Shown: positions 18,355 through 26,410, numbered from the stretch's first letter. The stretch: 64,000 nucleotides of DNA from Zunongwangia pacifica (GCF_023499215.1 NZ_JAKHSK010000010.1:62001-126000); one strand, 5' to 3'. The notes: generated by a model not told the origin, from the sequence alone. Numbers and translations are program-made.

Positions 18355-18372
18355 TATAAATTAAGTGTTTCG

Positions 18373-18380
18373 CAAAGATA
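18373..18380 (-). promoter_or_regulatory. Bacteroidota -7 promoter element of rluF
   Basis: On the minus strand this reads TATCTTTG, an exact TAnnTTTG match 19 bases before the rluF ATG, with a TTG (18400-18402) at the expected -33 distance. Confidence 0.65.
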
Positions 18381-18435
18381 CAAGATTAAGAATTGCTGCC
18401 AATTTTAAAAAACTTCAAAAAAAATTAAAACCCAG

Positions 18436-18462
18436 ACAACCTTTTGTAACTTTTCTGCGTCT
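18436..18462 (+). promoter_or_regulatory. Probable ECF-type promoter of the sigma factor operon
   Basis: ACAACC and GCGTCT flank a 15-base core, giving an AAC-to-CGTC spacer of 17 bases. This is the classic geometry of extracytoplasmic-function sigma promoters (AAC and CGTC cores). It lies 33 bases before the sigma factor start, and no TAnnTTTG element is present, suggesting autoregulation. The assignment is by eye. Confidence 0.5.
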
Positions 18463-18494
18463 ATGTAAATAGAAGGTCTTTTAGAAATATAACG

Positions 18495-19055
18495 GTGAAA
18501 GTAATTCAACTCTTTAAAAATGAATCCCTGCTTATAAAACGTGCTGCGCAGAATAATCGCGAAGCGCAACAAAAACTCTATGAGATTCACTCGGGTAAAA
18601 TGCTTAGTGTGTGTCGGCAGTACATTAAGGATTTGCACGATGCCGAAGATGTGATGCTAAGCGCGTTTTTTAAGGTCTTTACCCATTTAAAGGATTTTAA
18701 GTTTGAGGGAAGTTTTGAAGGTTGGGTTCGCAGGATCATGGTACGGGAAGCGATAAGTTTTCTTAGGAAGAAAAAGAATCTCGAATTTCAGGAAGATGAA
18801 TTTAGTAATTATGCAGAGAGCGCAAATAATATCGACGAGCGATTAAGCGTAGCGCATATTCAGCAGTTAATCGACGATTTGCCCGAAGGTTACAAAATGG
18901 TTTTTGTGCTGTATGCGGTAGAAGGTTATAAGCATCAGGAAATTGCAACAATGCTAAATATTACTGAAGGGACTTCTAAATCTCAGCTTTTTAAAGCTAG
19001 AAAAATGTTACAGGATAAATTAACAACAAAAGAAACAGGTTATGGCGCCAATTAA
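18495..19055 (+). CDS. RNA polymerase sigma factor, ECF (sigma-70) family
   Basis: This 186-residue protein has region 2 (KLYEIHSGKMLSVCRQYI, with the -10-binding segment DAEDVMLSAFFKVF) and region 4 (LPEGYKMVFVLYAVEGYKHQ followed by IAXXLNITEGTSKSQLFKAR-type helix-turn-helix). There is no region 1 or 3, as usual for ECF factors. The start is GTG. The downstream membrane protein gene overlaps it by 14 bases, an arrangement typical of sigma/anti-sigma pairs. The stimulus is unknown, but the downstream outer-membrane gene suggests envelope sensing. Confidence 0.92.
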   Translation: MKVIQLFKNESLLIKRAAQNNREAQQKLYEIHSGKMLSVCRQYIKDLHDAEDVMLSAFFKVFTHLKDFKFEGSFEGWVRRIMVREAISFLRKKKNLEFQEDEFSNYAESANNIDERLSVAHIQQLIDDLPEGYKMVFVLYAVEGYKHQEIATMLNITEGTSKSQLFKARKMLQDKLTTKETGYGAN

Positions 19056-19860
19056 ATTTGAAGAGCATATCAAGGAGCAGTTGGAAGAGCGTCGTATTTC
19101 TCCGTCAGCAGCAAGCTGGGAAAAGCTTAGCACACGATTAGATGACAACGAAAATCGACAAAAATCGAATAAAAAATGGTGGTTAGGGATAGCAGCCTTG
19201 CTAGTGATTGCTCTTGCAGTAGGTGGTTTTATGCTGAAGTCTGAACATGGAAATATAGAACCGCAAATTGTAAACATGCCATCAGAAGAAAGTAGTAAAC
19301 AAAAAAATAAAACGGTAGTTCCTTCCGAAGAAAAAGACAATAATTCGGCTATTGCTGCGGAAGAAGTTAAAGAAGAAACTGAAAAAACTGAGCCTGAAAT
19401 TATCCAAAATCAGCTTAAAAAAGATTCAGAAAAAATAATTCCGGTTAATAATGAAATAGGCGTGGCAACAATCAATGTTAAAGAAGTGAAGACCGAAACT
19501 TCTGAAAAATTAGTGCCAAAAATCGATAATATCAACCCTGATTTTATTAATCCTACAGTAACCGAAAAAGATTATATCGCACAGAATGAAAATTTAATTC
19601 AGCATAAAATTGAAGAAATACTGCGCTCTTTGGAAGCAAACACCGAAGATTCGGTTACTGATGCTGAGGTGAATGCCTTATTGCTGGCTGCGGCAAGTGA
19701 TCTGGATCAGGATTATCAAAAAGAGTATAGCCATCAATACAGTGCGGAAGCTTTACTGGCAGAAGCCGAACGTGAAATCGAAACATCCTTTAGGGATAAG
19801 ATCTTCGAACTGCTAAAAGAAGGATATTCTAAAGCTAAAAATGCCGTAGCACTCGATTAA
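19042..19860 (+). CDS. Single-pass membrane protein, candidate anti-sigma factor
   Basis: This 272-residue protein has a cytosolic N-terminus of about 45 residues (FEEHIKEQLEERRISPSAAS), one transmembrane helix (WWLGIAALLVIALAVGGFML, about 46-65) and a long Lys/Glu-rich periplasmic region. Topology and a 14-base overlap with the ECF sigma gene make it the likely anti-sigma partner. No zinc-type anti-sigma motif (HxxxCxxC) is present, so the mechanism would differ from ZAS proteins. The family is not recognised beyond this context. Confidence 0.65.
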   Translation: MAPIKFEEHIKEQLEERRISPSAASWEKLSTRLDDNENRQKSNKKWWLGIAALLVIALAVGGFMLKSEHGNIEPQIVNMPSEESSKQKNKTVVPSEEKDNNSAIAAEEVKEETEKTEPEIIQNQLKKDSEKIIPVNNEIGVATINVKEVKTETSEKLVPKIDNINPDFINPTVTEKDYIAQNENLIQHKIEEILRSLEANTEDSVTDAEVNALLLAAASDLDQDYQKEYSHQYSAEALLAEAEREIETSFRDKIFELLKEGYSKAKNAVALD

Positions 19861-19961
19861 TAAAAAATAAATAACATTTTAAATACCATCACCCAAAAAA
19901 GGGTCATTCATCAATCGGTTTTAGAGCTGTTGCCCTAAGACACTAAAAACTAATACTTATC

Positions 19962-21023
19962 ATGAAAACAATTATCATCTATTTTGCCTTCTTAATTTCA
20001 TCTTTTGCTATTGGCAGTATGGAGGCTCAGGAAACAACAGGGACTAAAAATGAGCATAATGCAGATTCGATTGCTCGTGTACAGGAAATCAAAGAAAGAA
20101 AAATTAAAATTGCTACTGAAGAGGAGAAAGAAAAGCTTAAAAAAGAAATTCAGAGAATTAATAAAGACTTGGAAAGTGGCTGGTATGACAAAGAAGAAGC
20201 TGAAAAGAGAAAGAAAGAGGCTGCAAAATTAGCAGCTGAAAATATCAAAAACCGCATTGTGATTATTGATAATCAGGTTGATATGGACGAGCGTAATCGT
20301 CATGGCGGGAAATATCTTGAACTTAAACTTACCGATGGAAGGTTAGGTTTAGGAATAGAGGAATCTGATGATTATAAAAGAGCCCAAAAAAGAACGACTA
20401 ACGACTTAGTGCTTGCCTTTGGTTTTAATAATGCGTTGGCCGATGGGCAATCCATTAATGACTCTGATTTTAAACTGGCAGGAAGTCGATTTTTTGAAAT
20501 CGGTTGGGCCTGGACAACCCGGGTTTTTGAAAATGCGAATTGGTTAAGGGTCAAATACGGATTGTCTTTTCAGTTAAACGGATTAAAGCCTACAGATAAC
20601 CGCTATTTTGTTCAGGATGGCGATATTACGAGATTAGAGGAATTTGAATACGATTTAGATAAATCGAAATTTAGAATGGATAATCTTGTAGTGCCTGTTC
20701 ATTTTGAAATTGGGCCTTCTTCACGAGGAGAATCTAATGGTTATAGAACTTTTTCTACAGATGACCAGTTTAAAATTGGTTTTGGAGGCTACGCCGGATT
20801 TAATATTGGGGAGCGCCAAAAGCTAAAATTTAATGACGGTGACCACCAGAAGATAAAAGATAAAAGCAGCTTTAATACCAACGATTTTGTGTATGGCGTA
20901 AGTGGTTACTTAAGTTTTGGAGGTACTGCACTGTATGCCAAATACGATTTAAATCCAATATTTTCCAGCCCAAATACAGAGATTAATAATTTCTCTTTAG
21001 GTCTAAGATTTGATATAGACTAG
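19962..21023 (+). CDS. Outer-membrane beta-barrel protein with N-terminal coiled coil
   Basis: The 353-residue protein starts with a signal peptide (MKTIIIYFAFLISSFAIGSMEAQ). A highly charged helical segment of about 60 residues (EIKERKIKIATEEEKEKLKK onward) follows, then a region of alternating strands ending in FSLGLRFDID, as expected for an outer-membrane barrel (porin or PorT-like). It lies 101 bases behind the putative anti-sigma gene and ends at a strong terminator. It is probably the third gene of the sigma operon, or a target of the sigma factor. Confidence 0.65.
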   Translation: MKTIIIYFAFLISSFAIGSMEAQETTGTKNEHNADSIARVQEIKERKIKIATEEEKEKLKKEIQRINKDLESGWYDKEEAEKRKKEAAKLAAENIKNRIVIIDNQVDMDERNRHGGKYLELKLTDGRLGLGIEESDDYKRAQKRTTNDLVLAFGFNNALADGQSINDSDFKLAGSRFFEIGWAWTTRVFENANWLRVKYGLSFQLNGLKPTDNRYFVQDGDITRLEEFEYDLDKSKFRMDNLVVPVHFEIGPSSRGESNGYRTFSTDDQFKIGFGGYAGFNIGERQKLKFNDGDHQKIKDKSSFNTNDFVYGVSGYLSFGGTALYAKYDLNPIFSSPNTEINNFSLGLRFDID

Positions 21024-21038
21024 TCACTATATAATTTG

Positions 21039-21046
21039 TATTTTTG
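21039..21046 (+). promoter_or_regulatory. Candidate -7 promoter element of dnaG inside the upstream terminator region
   Basis: TATTTTTG followed by CA matches TAnnTTTG. It sits one base before the terminator stem that ends the previous gene, 75 bases before the dnaG start, so transcription would begin inside the hairpin. No well-placed -33 box is seen. Confidence 0.4.
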
Positions 21047-21047
21047 C

Positions 21048-21080
21048 AGACCTTATCGATTAATCGATAAGGTCTTTTTT
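21048..21080 (+). terminator. Rho-independent terminator after the barrel protein gene
   Basis: The arms AGACCTTATCGAT (21048-21060) and ATCGATAAGGTCT (21063-21075) are perfect complements and are followed by a T-run. Confidence 0.85.
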
Positions 21081-21120
21081 GTTTTCTGATCATTAGAATA
21101 GCCTCAAAAATCATCCAAAT

Positions 21121-23103
21121 TTGATTTCTAAAAGTACCATAGACAGTGTTTTCGAAACCGCCCGGGTAGAGGAGGTGATTCAGGATTTTGTTCAGCTTAA
21201 AAAATCGGGGACAAATTTTAAGGGGCTGAGTCCCTTTACCGATGAGCGTACACCAAGTTTTATGGTCTCGCCGGTAAAACAGATCTGGAAAGATTTCTCT
21301 AGCGGAAAAGGAGGGAATGTCGTGGCTTTTTTAATGGAACACGAGCATTTTACCTATCCCGAAGCCATAAAATATCTGGCCAAAAAATATGGGATCGAAA
21401 TAGAGGAAACACAGCAAACCGACGAGCAGAAAGAGCAGGCCAATGAGCGCGAAAGTATGTATCTGGTTTCTGAATTTGCTAATAAATATTTTCAGAAGGT
21501 ACTGCATAAAACCGATGCCGGGCAGGCGATCGGACTTAGTTATTTTAAGGAACGTGGTTTTACAAACGAAACCATTAAAAAATTTGAGCTTGGCTATTGT
21601 TTAGACGATTGGGATGCTTTTACCAAAGAAGCTTTGGCCGAAGGCTATAAGTTGGATTATCTTGAAAAAACAGGTTTGTCTATCGTAAAAGGCGAGCGAC
21701 AATTCGATCGTTTTAAAGGCAGGGTAATGTTTCCTATTCATTCCATGTCGGGTAGGGTGTTAGGTTTTGGAGGCCGAATTTTAACTTCAGATAAAAAAGC
21801 AGCAAAATACCTAAACTCTCCAGAGAGTGAGATTTATCATAAAAGTAAGGTCCTCTACGGAATTTCGTATGCCAAACAGGCCATAGCTAAAGAAGATAAC
21901 TGTTATTTAGTTGAAGGCTATACCGATGTTATTCAATTTCATCAAAATGGAGTAGAGAACGTAGTTTCTTCTTCGGGAACTGCTTTAACCAGCGAGCAAA
22001 TTCGGTTAATAAGCCGCTTAACTAAAAATATTACGGTACTTTTTGATGGGGACGCGGCAGGAATTAGAGCCTCACTTCGTGGTATCGATTTGATCCTGGA
22101 GCAGGGGATGAATGTAAAAGTTTGTTCTTTCCCCGAGGGCGAGGATCCCGATAGTTTTGCCCGTCAAAATTCCGAAGATCAGCTTAAGGAATTTTTGGCT
22201 GAAAATGCAACCGACTTTATAAGTTTCAAAGCGTCTTTATTAATGAAAGATGCCAAGAACGATCCTGTAAAAAAAGCAGCACTTATTCGGGATATGGTAA
22301 GTAGTATTGCCAAAATCCCCGATACGATTCAGCAGGAAGTATATCTACAGGAATGTTCAAGGATCATGGATATTTCAGAAGATGTGTTGTTTTCTACATT
22401 GGCACAGCTCACTAAAAAAGGAGAGCAGGATCAAAAAAGAGCAGCGAAAAAAGATCAAAAAAGCTTTCAGGTTGTAAGAGATAATCAACAGCAGCAGGAG
22501 CAACAAACCATTCGACGTGTAGACGAATTGCATGTGTTGGAAAAAGGCATTGTGAGTGCATTACTACTTTACGGAAATGAAAAACGGGAGTTTGAAGAAA
22601 TGTTTTTGGAAGCCGATGAATCTGGAGAGCCAGTTTTAAAAAGTGCTAATGTAGAGCGAAAAGTAGCCCGAAAAATCTATCTGGATTTACAGGAAGATGA
22701 GGTAGCATTGGCTAACCCCGATTTTAGGGCGATTTATGAGCATTTAATCGAATACTACAACCGCGAAGAAAAGCTGGTTATCGAGAAGTTTGTTAGTGAA
22801 ATTCCGCCTGAAAAATCGGCTATTGTGACCGATATTTTAATGGCCGAGGAACAATACCAGCTAAGCGACTGGATGCGCCAGGATATTCCCGTAAAATCTA
22901 AAAATGAGCAGATAGACCGTTTGGTTTCAGAAACCATCCTGAATTTTAGGCGTCATTTATTAATGAGTAAAATAAAAGAACTGCAAAGTTCAATTACCGA
23001 GTTGAATGCTGAGGTCGATAATTCAGAAAAACTGGAAGAAATTATGGATTATATCCAGCTTCGTAAAACTATCGAAGAAAAGCTAAACCGGGTAACCAGT
23101 TAA
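21121..23103 (+). CDS. dnaG: DNA primase DnaG lacking the zinc-ribbon cysteines
   Basis: DnaG makes RNA primers at replication forks. The N-terminal CHC2-like domain is present (NFKGLSPFTDERTPSFMVS) but the zinc ligands are replaced: by alignment with E. coli, Cys40/His43/Cys61/Cys64 become Ser37/Thr40/Asp58/Ser61. The catalytic core and Toprim domain follow (FPIHSMSGRVLGFGGRI, VEGYTDVIQFH, VLFDGDAAGIRAS), then a C-terminal DnaB-interaction region of about 200 residues. It starts at TTG (21121); the N-terminus MISKSTIDSVFETARVEEVI fits the family well. The length of 660 is typical for the class. Its stop overlaps that of the convergent regulator. Confidence 0.94.
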   Translation: MISKSTIDSVFETARVEEVIQDFVQLKKSGTNFKGLSPFTDERTPSFMVSPVKQIWKDFSSGKGGNVVAFLMEHEHFTYPEAIKYLAKKYGIEIEETQQTDEQKEQANERESMYLVSEFANKYFQKVLHKTDAGQAIGLSYFKERGFTNETIKKFELGYCLDDWDAFTKEALAEGYKLDYLEKTGLSIVKGERQFDRFKGRVMFPIHSMSGRVLGFGGRILTSDKKAAKYLNSPESEIYHKSKVLYGISYAKQAIAKEDNCYLVEGYTDVIQFHQNGVENVVSSSGTALTSEQIRLISRLTKNITVLFDGDAAGIRASLRGIDLILEQGMNVKVCSFPEGEDPDSFARQNSEDQLKEFLAENATDFISFKASLLMKDAKNDPVKKAALIRDMVSSIAKIPDTIQQEVYLQECSRIMDISEDVLFSTLAQLTKKGEQDQKRAAKKDQKSFQVVRDNQQQQEQQTIRRVDELHVLEKGIVSALLLYGNEKREFEEMFLEADESGEPVLKSANVERKVARKIYLDLQEDEVALANPDFRAIYEHLIEYYNREEKLVIEKFVSEIPPEKSAIVTDILMAEEQYQLSDWMRQDIPVKSKNEQIDRLVSETILNFRRHLLMSKIKELQSSITELNAEVDNSEKLEEIMDYIQLRKTIEEKLNRVTS

Positions 23104-23741
23104 ACCACAGGGCTTATTTGTAATAATCGGGATTGCGTAATAAGCTCGGCCACACTATCAGCCTCTAATTTTTTAAGCAATCTTGCTTTATAGGTGCTTA
23201 CTGTTTTTTCATTAATGTTTAGCGCTTCTGCAATATCCTTGTTGCGTTTGCCTGTACTAAGAAGATTTAAAACTTCAGTCTCCCTGGAAGAAAGCTTTTT
23301 GAATCTTGAGATCTGACTTTGTCCATTAGAAATACCGCTATTTAATTTCTGGGTAATTTCATCATTTAAATAAATCCCACCGCGTGCAACCTGCTTTATC
23401 GCTTTATATACAATATCAGCCGAGTTTGTTTTAGAAATGTATCCTGCGGCTCCTGCTTTAATGGCACTTAGTGCATACATTTCTTCAGGATGACAGCTAA
23501 ATACCAAAATTTTAATATGCGGATATTGTTGTTTTATCTGTCGTAAGGCATGGATCCCATTTAATTGCGGAAGATCAATTTCGATCATCAGCACATCTGG
23601 AGCTCTGTTTTCAAGATATTTAAATAATTCGTTTCCTGTAGCAACCTGGCCAATAACATTTATAAAGTCATTGGTTTCCAGGATATATTTAATACTTTCA
23701 GCAATTACAGGGTGTTGGTCGGCGATTAAAACAGTACTCAT
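23100..23741 (-). CDS. NarL/LuxR-type response regulator with an atypical receiver domain
   Basis: The 213-residue protein has a receiver domain (1-120) and a LuxR helix-turn-helix (about 150-205, LSSRETEVLNLLSTGKRNKD). In the receiver the acidic pocket is Asp8-Gln9 rather than Asp-Asp. The phosphoacceptor position in the motif before IDLP is Glu54 instead of Asp; the switch Ser82 and Lys104 are retained. It may therefore be constitutively active-like or controlled without phosphorylation. No histidine kinase gene is adjacent. It is monocistronic and convergent with dnaG. Confidence 0.88.
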   Translation of the reverse strand: MSTVLIADQHPVIAESIKYILETNDFINVIGQVATGNELFKYLENRAPDVLMIEIDLPQLNGIHALRQIKQQYPHIKILVFSCHPEEMYALSAIKAGAAGYISKTNSADIVYKAIKQVARGGIYLNDEITQKLNSGISNGQSQISRFKKLSSRETEVLNLLSTGKRNKDIAEALNINEKTVSTYKARLLKKLEADSVAELITQSRLLQISPVV

Positions 23742-23840
23742 TTAGGGATAGTTATGCTTTGTTCAAAGTGATACTTTAACCTAAAATTAAGAGATAATGT
23801 TAATAAACTGCCTGTATTTATTGCAATTTCGATAAAACGT

Positions 23841-24632
23841 TTAGTTTTTAAGATGAACAGGTATCTCACATACCGGGATTGGAATCATTTTATGCGAATT
23901 TGCTGTATTTAATCGCATGTAAGTTTTGTAAACTTCTTGTTCCCTGCCTTCAAAATCGGCTTCCGTTTTTCCGGCATTCTGCATTTTCATGGCCCATTCT
24001 AATTCATCATAGCTGGCGCCCAGTTGCATCTCATCACTTCGGCTATCACCAAATAATCCATCGCTTGGTGCGGCAACCATAATATCTTCGATAACGTTCA
24101 ATTCTTTTCCTAGATCGTAAACTTCACTTTTCATTAGATCTGCAATAGGACTAAGATCTACACCACCATCACCGTATTTTGTGTAAAAGCCAACCCCAAA
24201 ATCTTCTACCTTATTACCGGTGCCACCAACCAGCAGTTTATGTAAACCTGCAAAATAGTACAATGTCGTCATTCTTAAACGTGCTCTGGAATTTGCTAAA
24301 CTCAGGTCCACATTGGCAGATGCTTCAGCTTCAGGTAAAGCACCTTTAAAACTTTCGAAAACAGGAGTAAGGTCTACGCGTTCACTGCTTACATTCGAAA
24401 ATCGTTCTTTTAAAGAAGCAATGTGTTTTTGGGCACGGCTAACATGCGAAGGATCCTGATGGATAGGCATTTCTAAAACCAAAACTTTCATTCCTGTTTT
24501 TGCACAAAGTGTCGAAGTCACCGCTGAATCTATTCCGCCACTAACCCCAACAACAAATCCGTTCATTTTGGCGTTTTTAGCATAGTCTTTTAACCAGTTT
24601 ACAATGTGATCGATTACTTTTGTGGTTTGCAT
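23841..24632 (-). CDS. nadE: NAD(+) synthase (ammonia-dependent type)
   Basis: NadE amidates nicotinic acid adenine dinucleotide to NAD. The ATP-pyrophosphatase P-loop is GVSGGIDSAVTS (about residues 30-41 from the chosen start), and later conserved segments are GTGNKVEDFGVGFYTKYGDG and APSDGLFGDSRSDE. There is no glutaminase domain, so ammonia is the direct donor. I chose the ATG at 24632 (263 residues, MQTTKVIDHIV) because the longer frame to 24671 would begin at a non-ATG codon with an atypical N-terminus. It diverges from gldB with closely spaced promoters. Confidence 0.94.
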   Translation of the reverse strand: MQTTKVIDHIVNWLKDYAKNAKMNGFVVGVSGGIDSAVTSTLCAKTGMKVLVLEMPIHQDPSHVSRAQKHIASLKERFSNVSSERVDLTPVFESFKGALPEAEASANVDLSLANSRARLRMTTLYYFAGLHKLLVGGTGNKVEDFGVGFYTKYGDGGVDLSPIADLMKSEVYDLGKELNVIEDIMVAAPSDGLFGDSRSDEMQLGASYDELEWAMKMQNAGKTEADFEGREQEVYKTYMRLNTANSHKMIPIPVCEIPVHLKN

Positions 24633-24660
24633 AATTTTGGGTGAATTAGTTTGTAAATAA

Positions 24661-24668
24661 TACCTTTG
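24661..24668 (+). promoter_or_regulatory. Bacteroidota -7 promoter element of gldB
   Basis: TACCTTTG followed by CA matches TAnnTTTG, with TTTG at 24636-24639 about 21 bases upstream as -33 box. The gldB ATG is 74 bases downstream. Confidence 0.6.
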
Positions 24669-24672
24669 CACA

Positions 24673-24680
24673 CAAATCTA
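24673..24680 (-). promoter_or_regulatory. Bacteroidota -7 promoter element of nadE
   Basis: On the minus strand this reads TAGATTTG, an exact TAnnTTTG match 40 bases before the nadE ATG. It lies only four bases from the opposite-strand gldB element, so the two promoters must share occupancy. Confidence 0.55.
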
Positions 24681-24741
24681 ATACTTAAACAGTATTAATA
24701 AAAGGGCAAAAGCCAAAACCCATGATTTTTGACAAAAGCTT

Positions 24742-25704
24742 ATGATGAAGAGAATTTTATTTGCCTTTTTTTTATTTCTTAGCCTTATTTCCTGCAATTC
24801 TGCATCAAAACGAGAGGAGGAAATAGCAAAAGTAAACGTAGATTTTAAGATTATACGTTTTGACAGGCTTTTTGCTGAAGCTTCGCCGCAGGATCTTCCG
24901 CAATTAAAAAAGGAATTTCCTTATTTATTTCCGAAACAATTTTCAGATAGCGTATGGATCGATAAAATGAAAGATACGATTCAGTTAGAAATTAATAGGG
25001 AAGTCGAAAAAAAGTATCCCGATTTTAGCGAATCTGAGGATGAGTTTTATGCGCTTTTTCAGCATATTAAATTTTATTTCCCAGACTTTGAAGCGCCCGA
25101 TGTAATTACGGTAACTTCAGAAGTGGATTATAAAAATAAAACCATTTACACGGGCGACTATCTTTTTGTATCGCTGGATACCTATCTTGGTGAGGATCAT
25201 AAATTCTATATTGGGATTGTAGAATATTTTAAACGGAATTTTACTAAAGATCAAATCGTACCCGATGCAGCAAATAGTATTGCCGAGAAATATGTTCCGC
25301 GTGCAAAATCCAGGACCTTTTTAGCGAATATGATCTACTACGGGAAATTACTTTATCTTAAGGATATCTGGCTTCCAGAGCTATCAAGTTGGAGAAAAAT
25401 GGGATATACCCAAGAGCAGTGGCAATTTGCCGAAAATAACGAAGAAATGATCTGGCGATATTTTGTGGATAATGAGCTTATTTTTGATACCGATTCTAAT
25501 CTGGCGCCCCGATTTTTATATCCCGCGCCATTTTCTAAATTTTATTTGTCATTAGATGCTGAAACTCCCGACAGACTTGGGCAGTACATTGGCTGGCAAA
25601 TGGTGAAATCGTATATGGATAAAAACGAGGTTTCTATCAGCCAGATGTTACAGGCTGATGCCGATACAATTTTTAATAACGCAAACTATAAACCAAAGAA
25701 ATAA
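24742..25704 (+). CDS. gldB: Gliding motility lipoprotein GldB
   Basis: The 320-residue protein begins with a lipoprotein signal ending in LISCNS (Cys18). It has the GldB-type sequence: FKIIRFDRLF, FPYLFPKQFSDSVW, a region around IYTGDYLFVSLDTYLG, and a C-terminal APRFLYPAPFSKFYLSLDAE. In Flavobacterium johnsoniae, GldB is needed for gliding and is associated with the type IX secretion/gliding machinery of the envelope. The stop codon shares one base with the gldC start (TAATG), implying coupled translation. The order nadE/gldB-gldC is a common flavobacterial arrangement. Confidence 0.92.
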   Translation: MMKRILFAFFLFLSLISCNSASKREEEIAKVNVDFKIIRFDRLFAEASPQDLPQLKKEFPYLFPKQFSDSVWIDKMKDTIQLEINREVEKKYPDFSESEDEFYALFQHIKFYFPDFEAPDVITVTSEVDYKNKTIYTGDYLFVSLDTYLGEDHKFYIGIVEYFKRNFTKDQIVPDAANSIAEKYVPRAKSRTFLANMIYYGKLLYLKDIWLPELSSWRKMGYTQEQWQFAENNEEMIWRYFVDNELIFDTDSNLAPRFLYPAPFSKFYLSLDAETPDRLGQYIGWQMVKSYMDKNEVSISQMLQADADTIFNNANYKPKK

Positions 25705-26042
25705 TGGCAGCTTATAAAAAATCGAATATAAATATTGAAGTGGTTACCGATGAAAATAAGGTACCTGAAGAAATTTATTGGAGTGCTGAAGATGGGAATA
25801 TTTATAAAGAAGAAGCAAAAGCGCTCATGCTTTCCGTTTGGGACAGCAAATCTCAGGAAACCCTAAGGATCGATCTTTGGACCAAAGAAATGCCGGTAGA
25901 CGAGATGAAGAAATTCTTCCATCAAACCTTGGTTTCTATGAAAGAAACTTACTATCGCGCTACCCAGGACGACAAAATGGCCGATACAATGGGCGATTTT
26001 TGTGATTATTTCGCAGAGAAATTAGAAATAACAAAGAAATAA
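25704..26042 (+). CDS. gldC: Gliding motility protein GldC
   Basis: The 112-residue soluble protein matches GldC: IPEEIYWSAEDG-type opening (here VPEEIYWSAEDGN), AKALMLSVWDSKSQETLRID and a C-terminal MADTMGDFCDYFAEKL. There is no signal peptide, so it is probably cytosolic. In F. johnsoniae its loss weakens gliding rather than abolishing it. It is cotranscribed with gldB through a one-base overlap, and the next ORF follows two bases after its stop. Confidence 0.92.
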   Translation: MAAYKKSNINIEVVTDENKVPEEIYWSAEDGNIYKEEAKALMLSVWDSKSQETLRIDLWTKEMPVDEMKKFFHQTLVSMKETYYRATQDDKMADTMGDFCDYFAEKLEITKK

Positions 26043-26044
26043 TT

Positions 26045-26407
26045 TTGCATAAAAAACTCATCTTTGTTTATAATGCAAACTCGGGTGCTTGGAATTCGGT
26101 TTTAGATTCGGCCCACAAGATGCTGAAACCAGAGACCTATTCCTGTAAACTTTGTGCGGTAACTCATGGTTTGACCGGAGAAAAGAAAAGCTGGAAAAAA
26201 TATCGAAAATCGTCGAATGTACCAATGGAGTTTTATCATAAAGATGAGTTTCTTAAAACCTTTGCTTCAAAATACTTGCTGAAATTTGAATTCCCGGCAG
26301 TGCTGTATCCTGAAAATGAAGAATTGCAGGTGCTTATTTCAGCAGAAGAGTTTAAGGAGATTTCTTCCGTAGAAAAACTGATCGGAATTATCGAAAATCG
26401 AGTGTAA
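26045..26407 (+). CDS. Uncharacterised conserved small protein downstream of gldC
   Basis: The 120-residue cytosolic protein starts at a TTG two bases after gldC. It opens IFVYNANSGAWNSVLDSAHK and carries a CKLCAVTHG motif (Cys-x-x-Cys, about residues 34-42), followed by a lysine-rich stretch and a hydrophobic FEFPAVLYPENEELQVLIS. Similar short proteins in flavobacteria have been labelled GTPase without evidence; no P-loop is visible. The Cys pair suggests metal or thiol chemistry. The operon position hints at a link with gldBC. Confidence 0.6.
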   Translation: MHKKLIFVYNANSGAWNSVLDSAHKMLKPETYSCKLCAVTHGLTGEKKSWKKYRKSSNVPMEFYHKDEFLKTFASKYLLKFEFPAVLYPENEELQVLISAEEFKEISSVEKLIGIIENRV

Positions 26408-26410
26408 TTA

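Noticed and set aside
20005-20232. Lysine-rich 75-residue frame inside the barrel protein gene
   Set aside because: It is a shifted-frame reading of the coiled-coil coding region, not a separate gene.
24633-24671. N-terminal extension of nadE
   Set aside because: It begins at a non-ATG codon, and the ATG at 24632 gives the normal NadE N-terminus.
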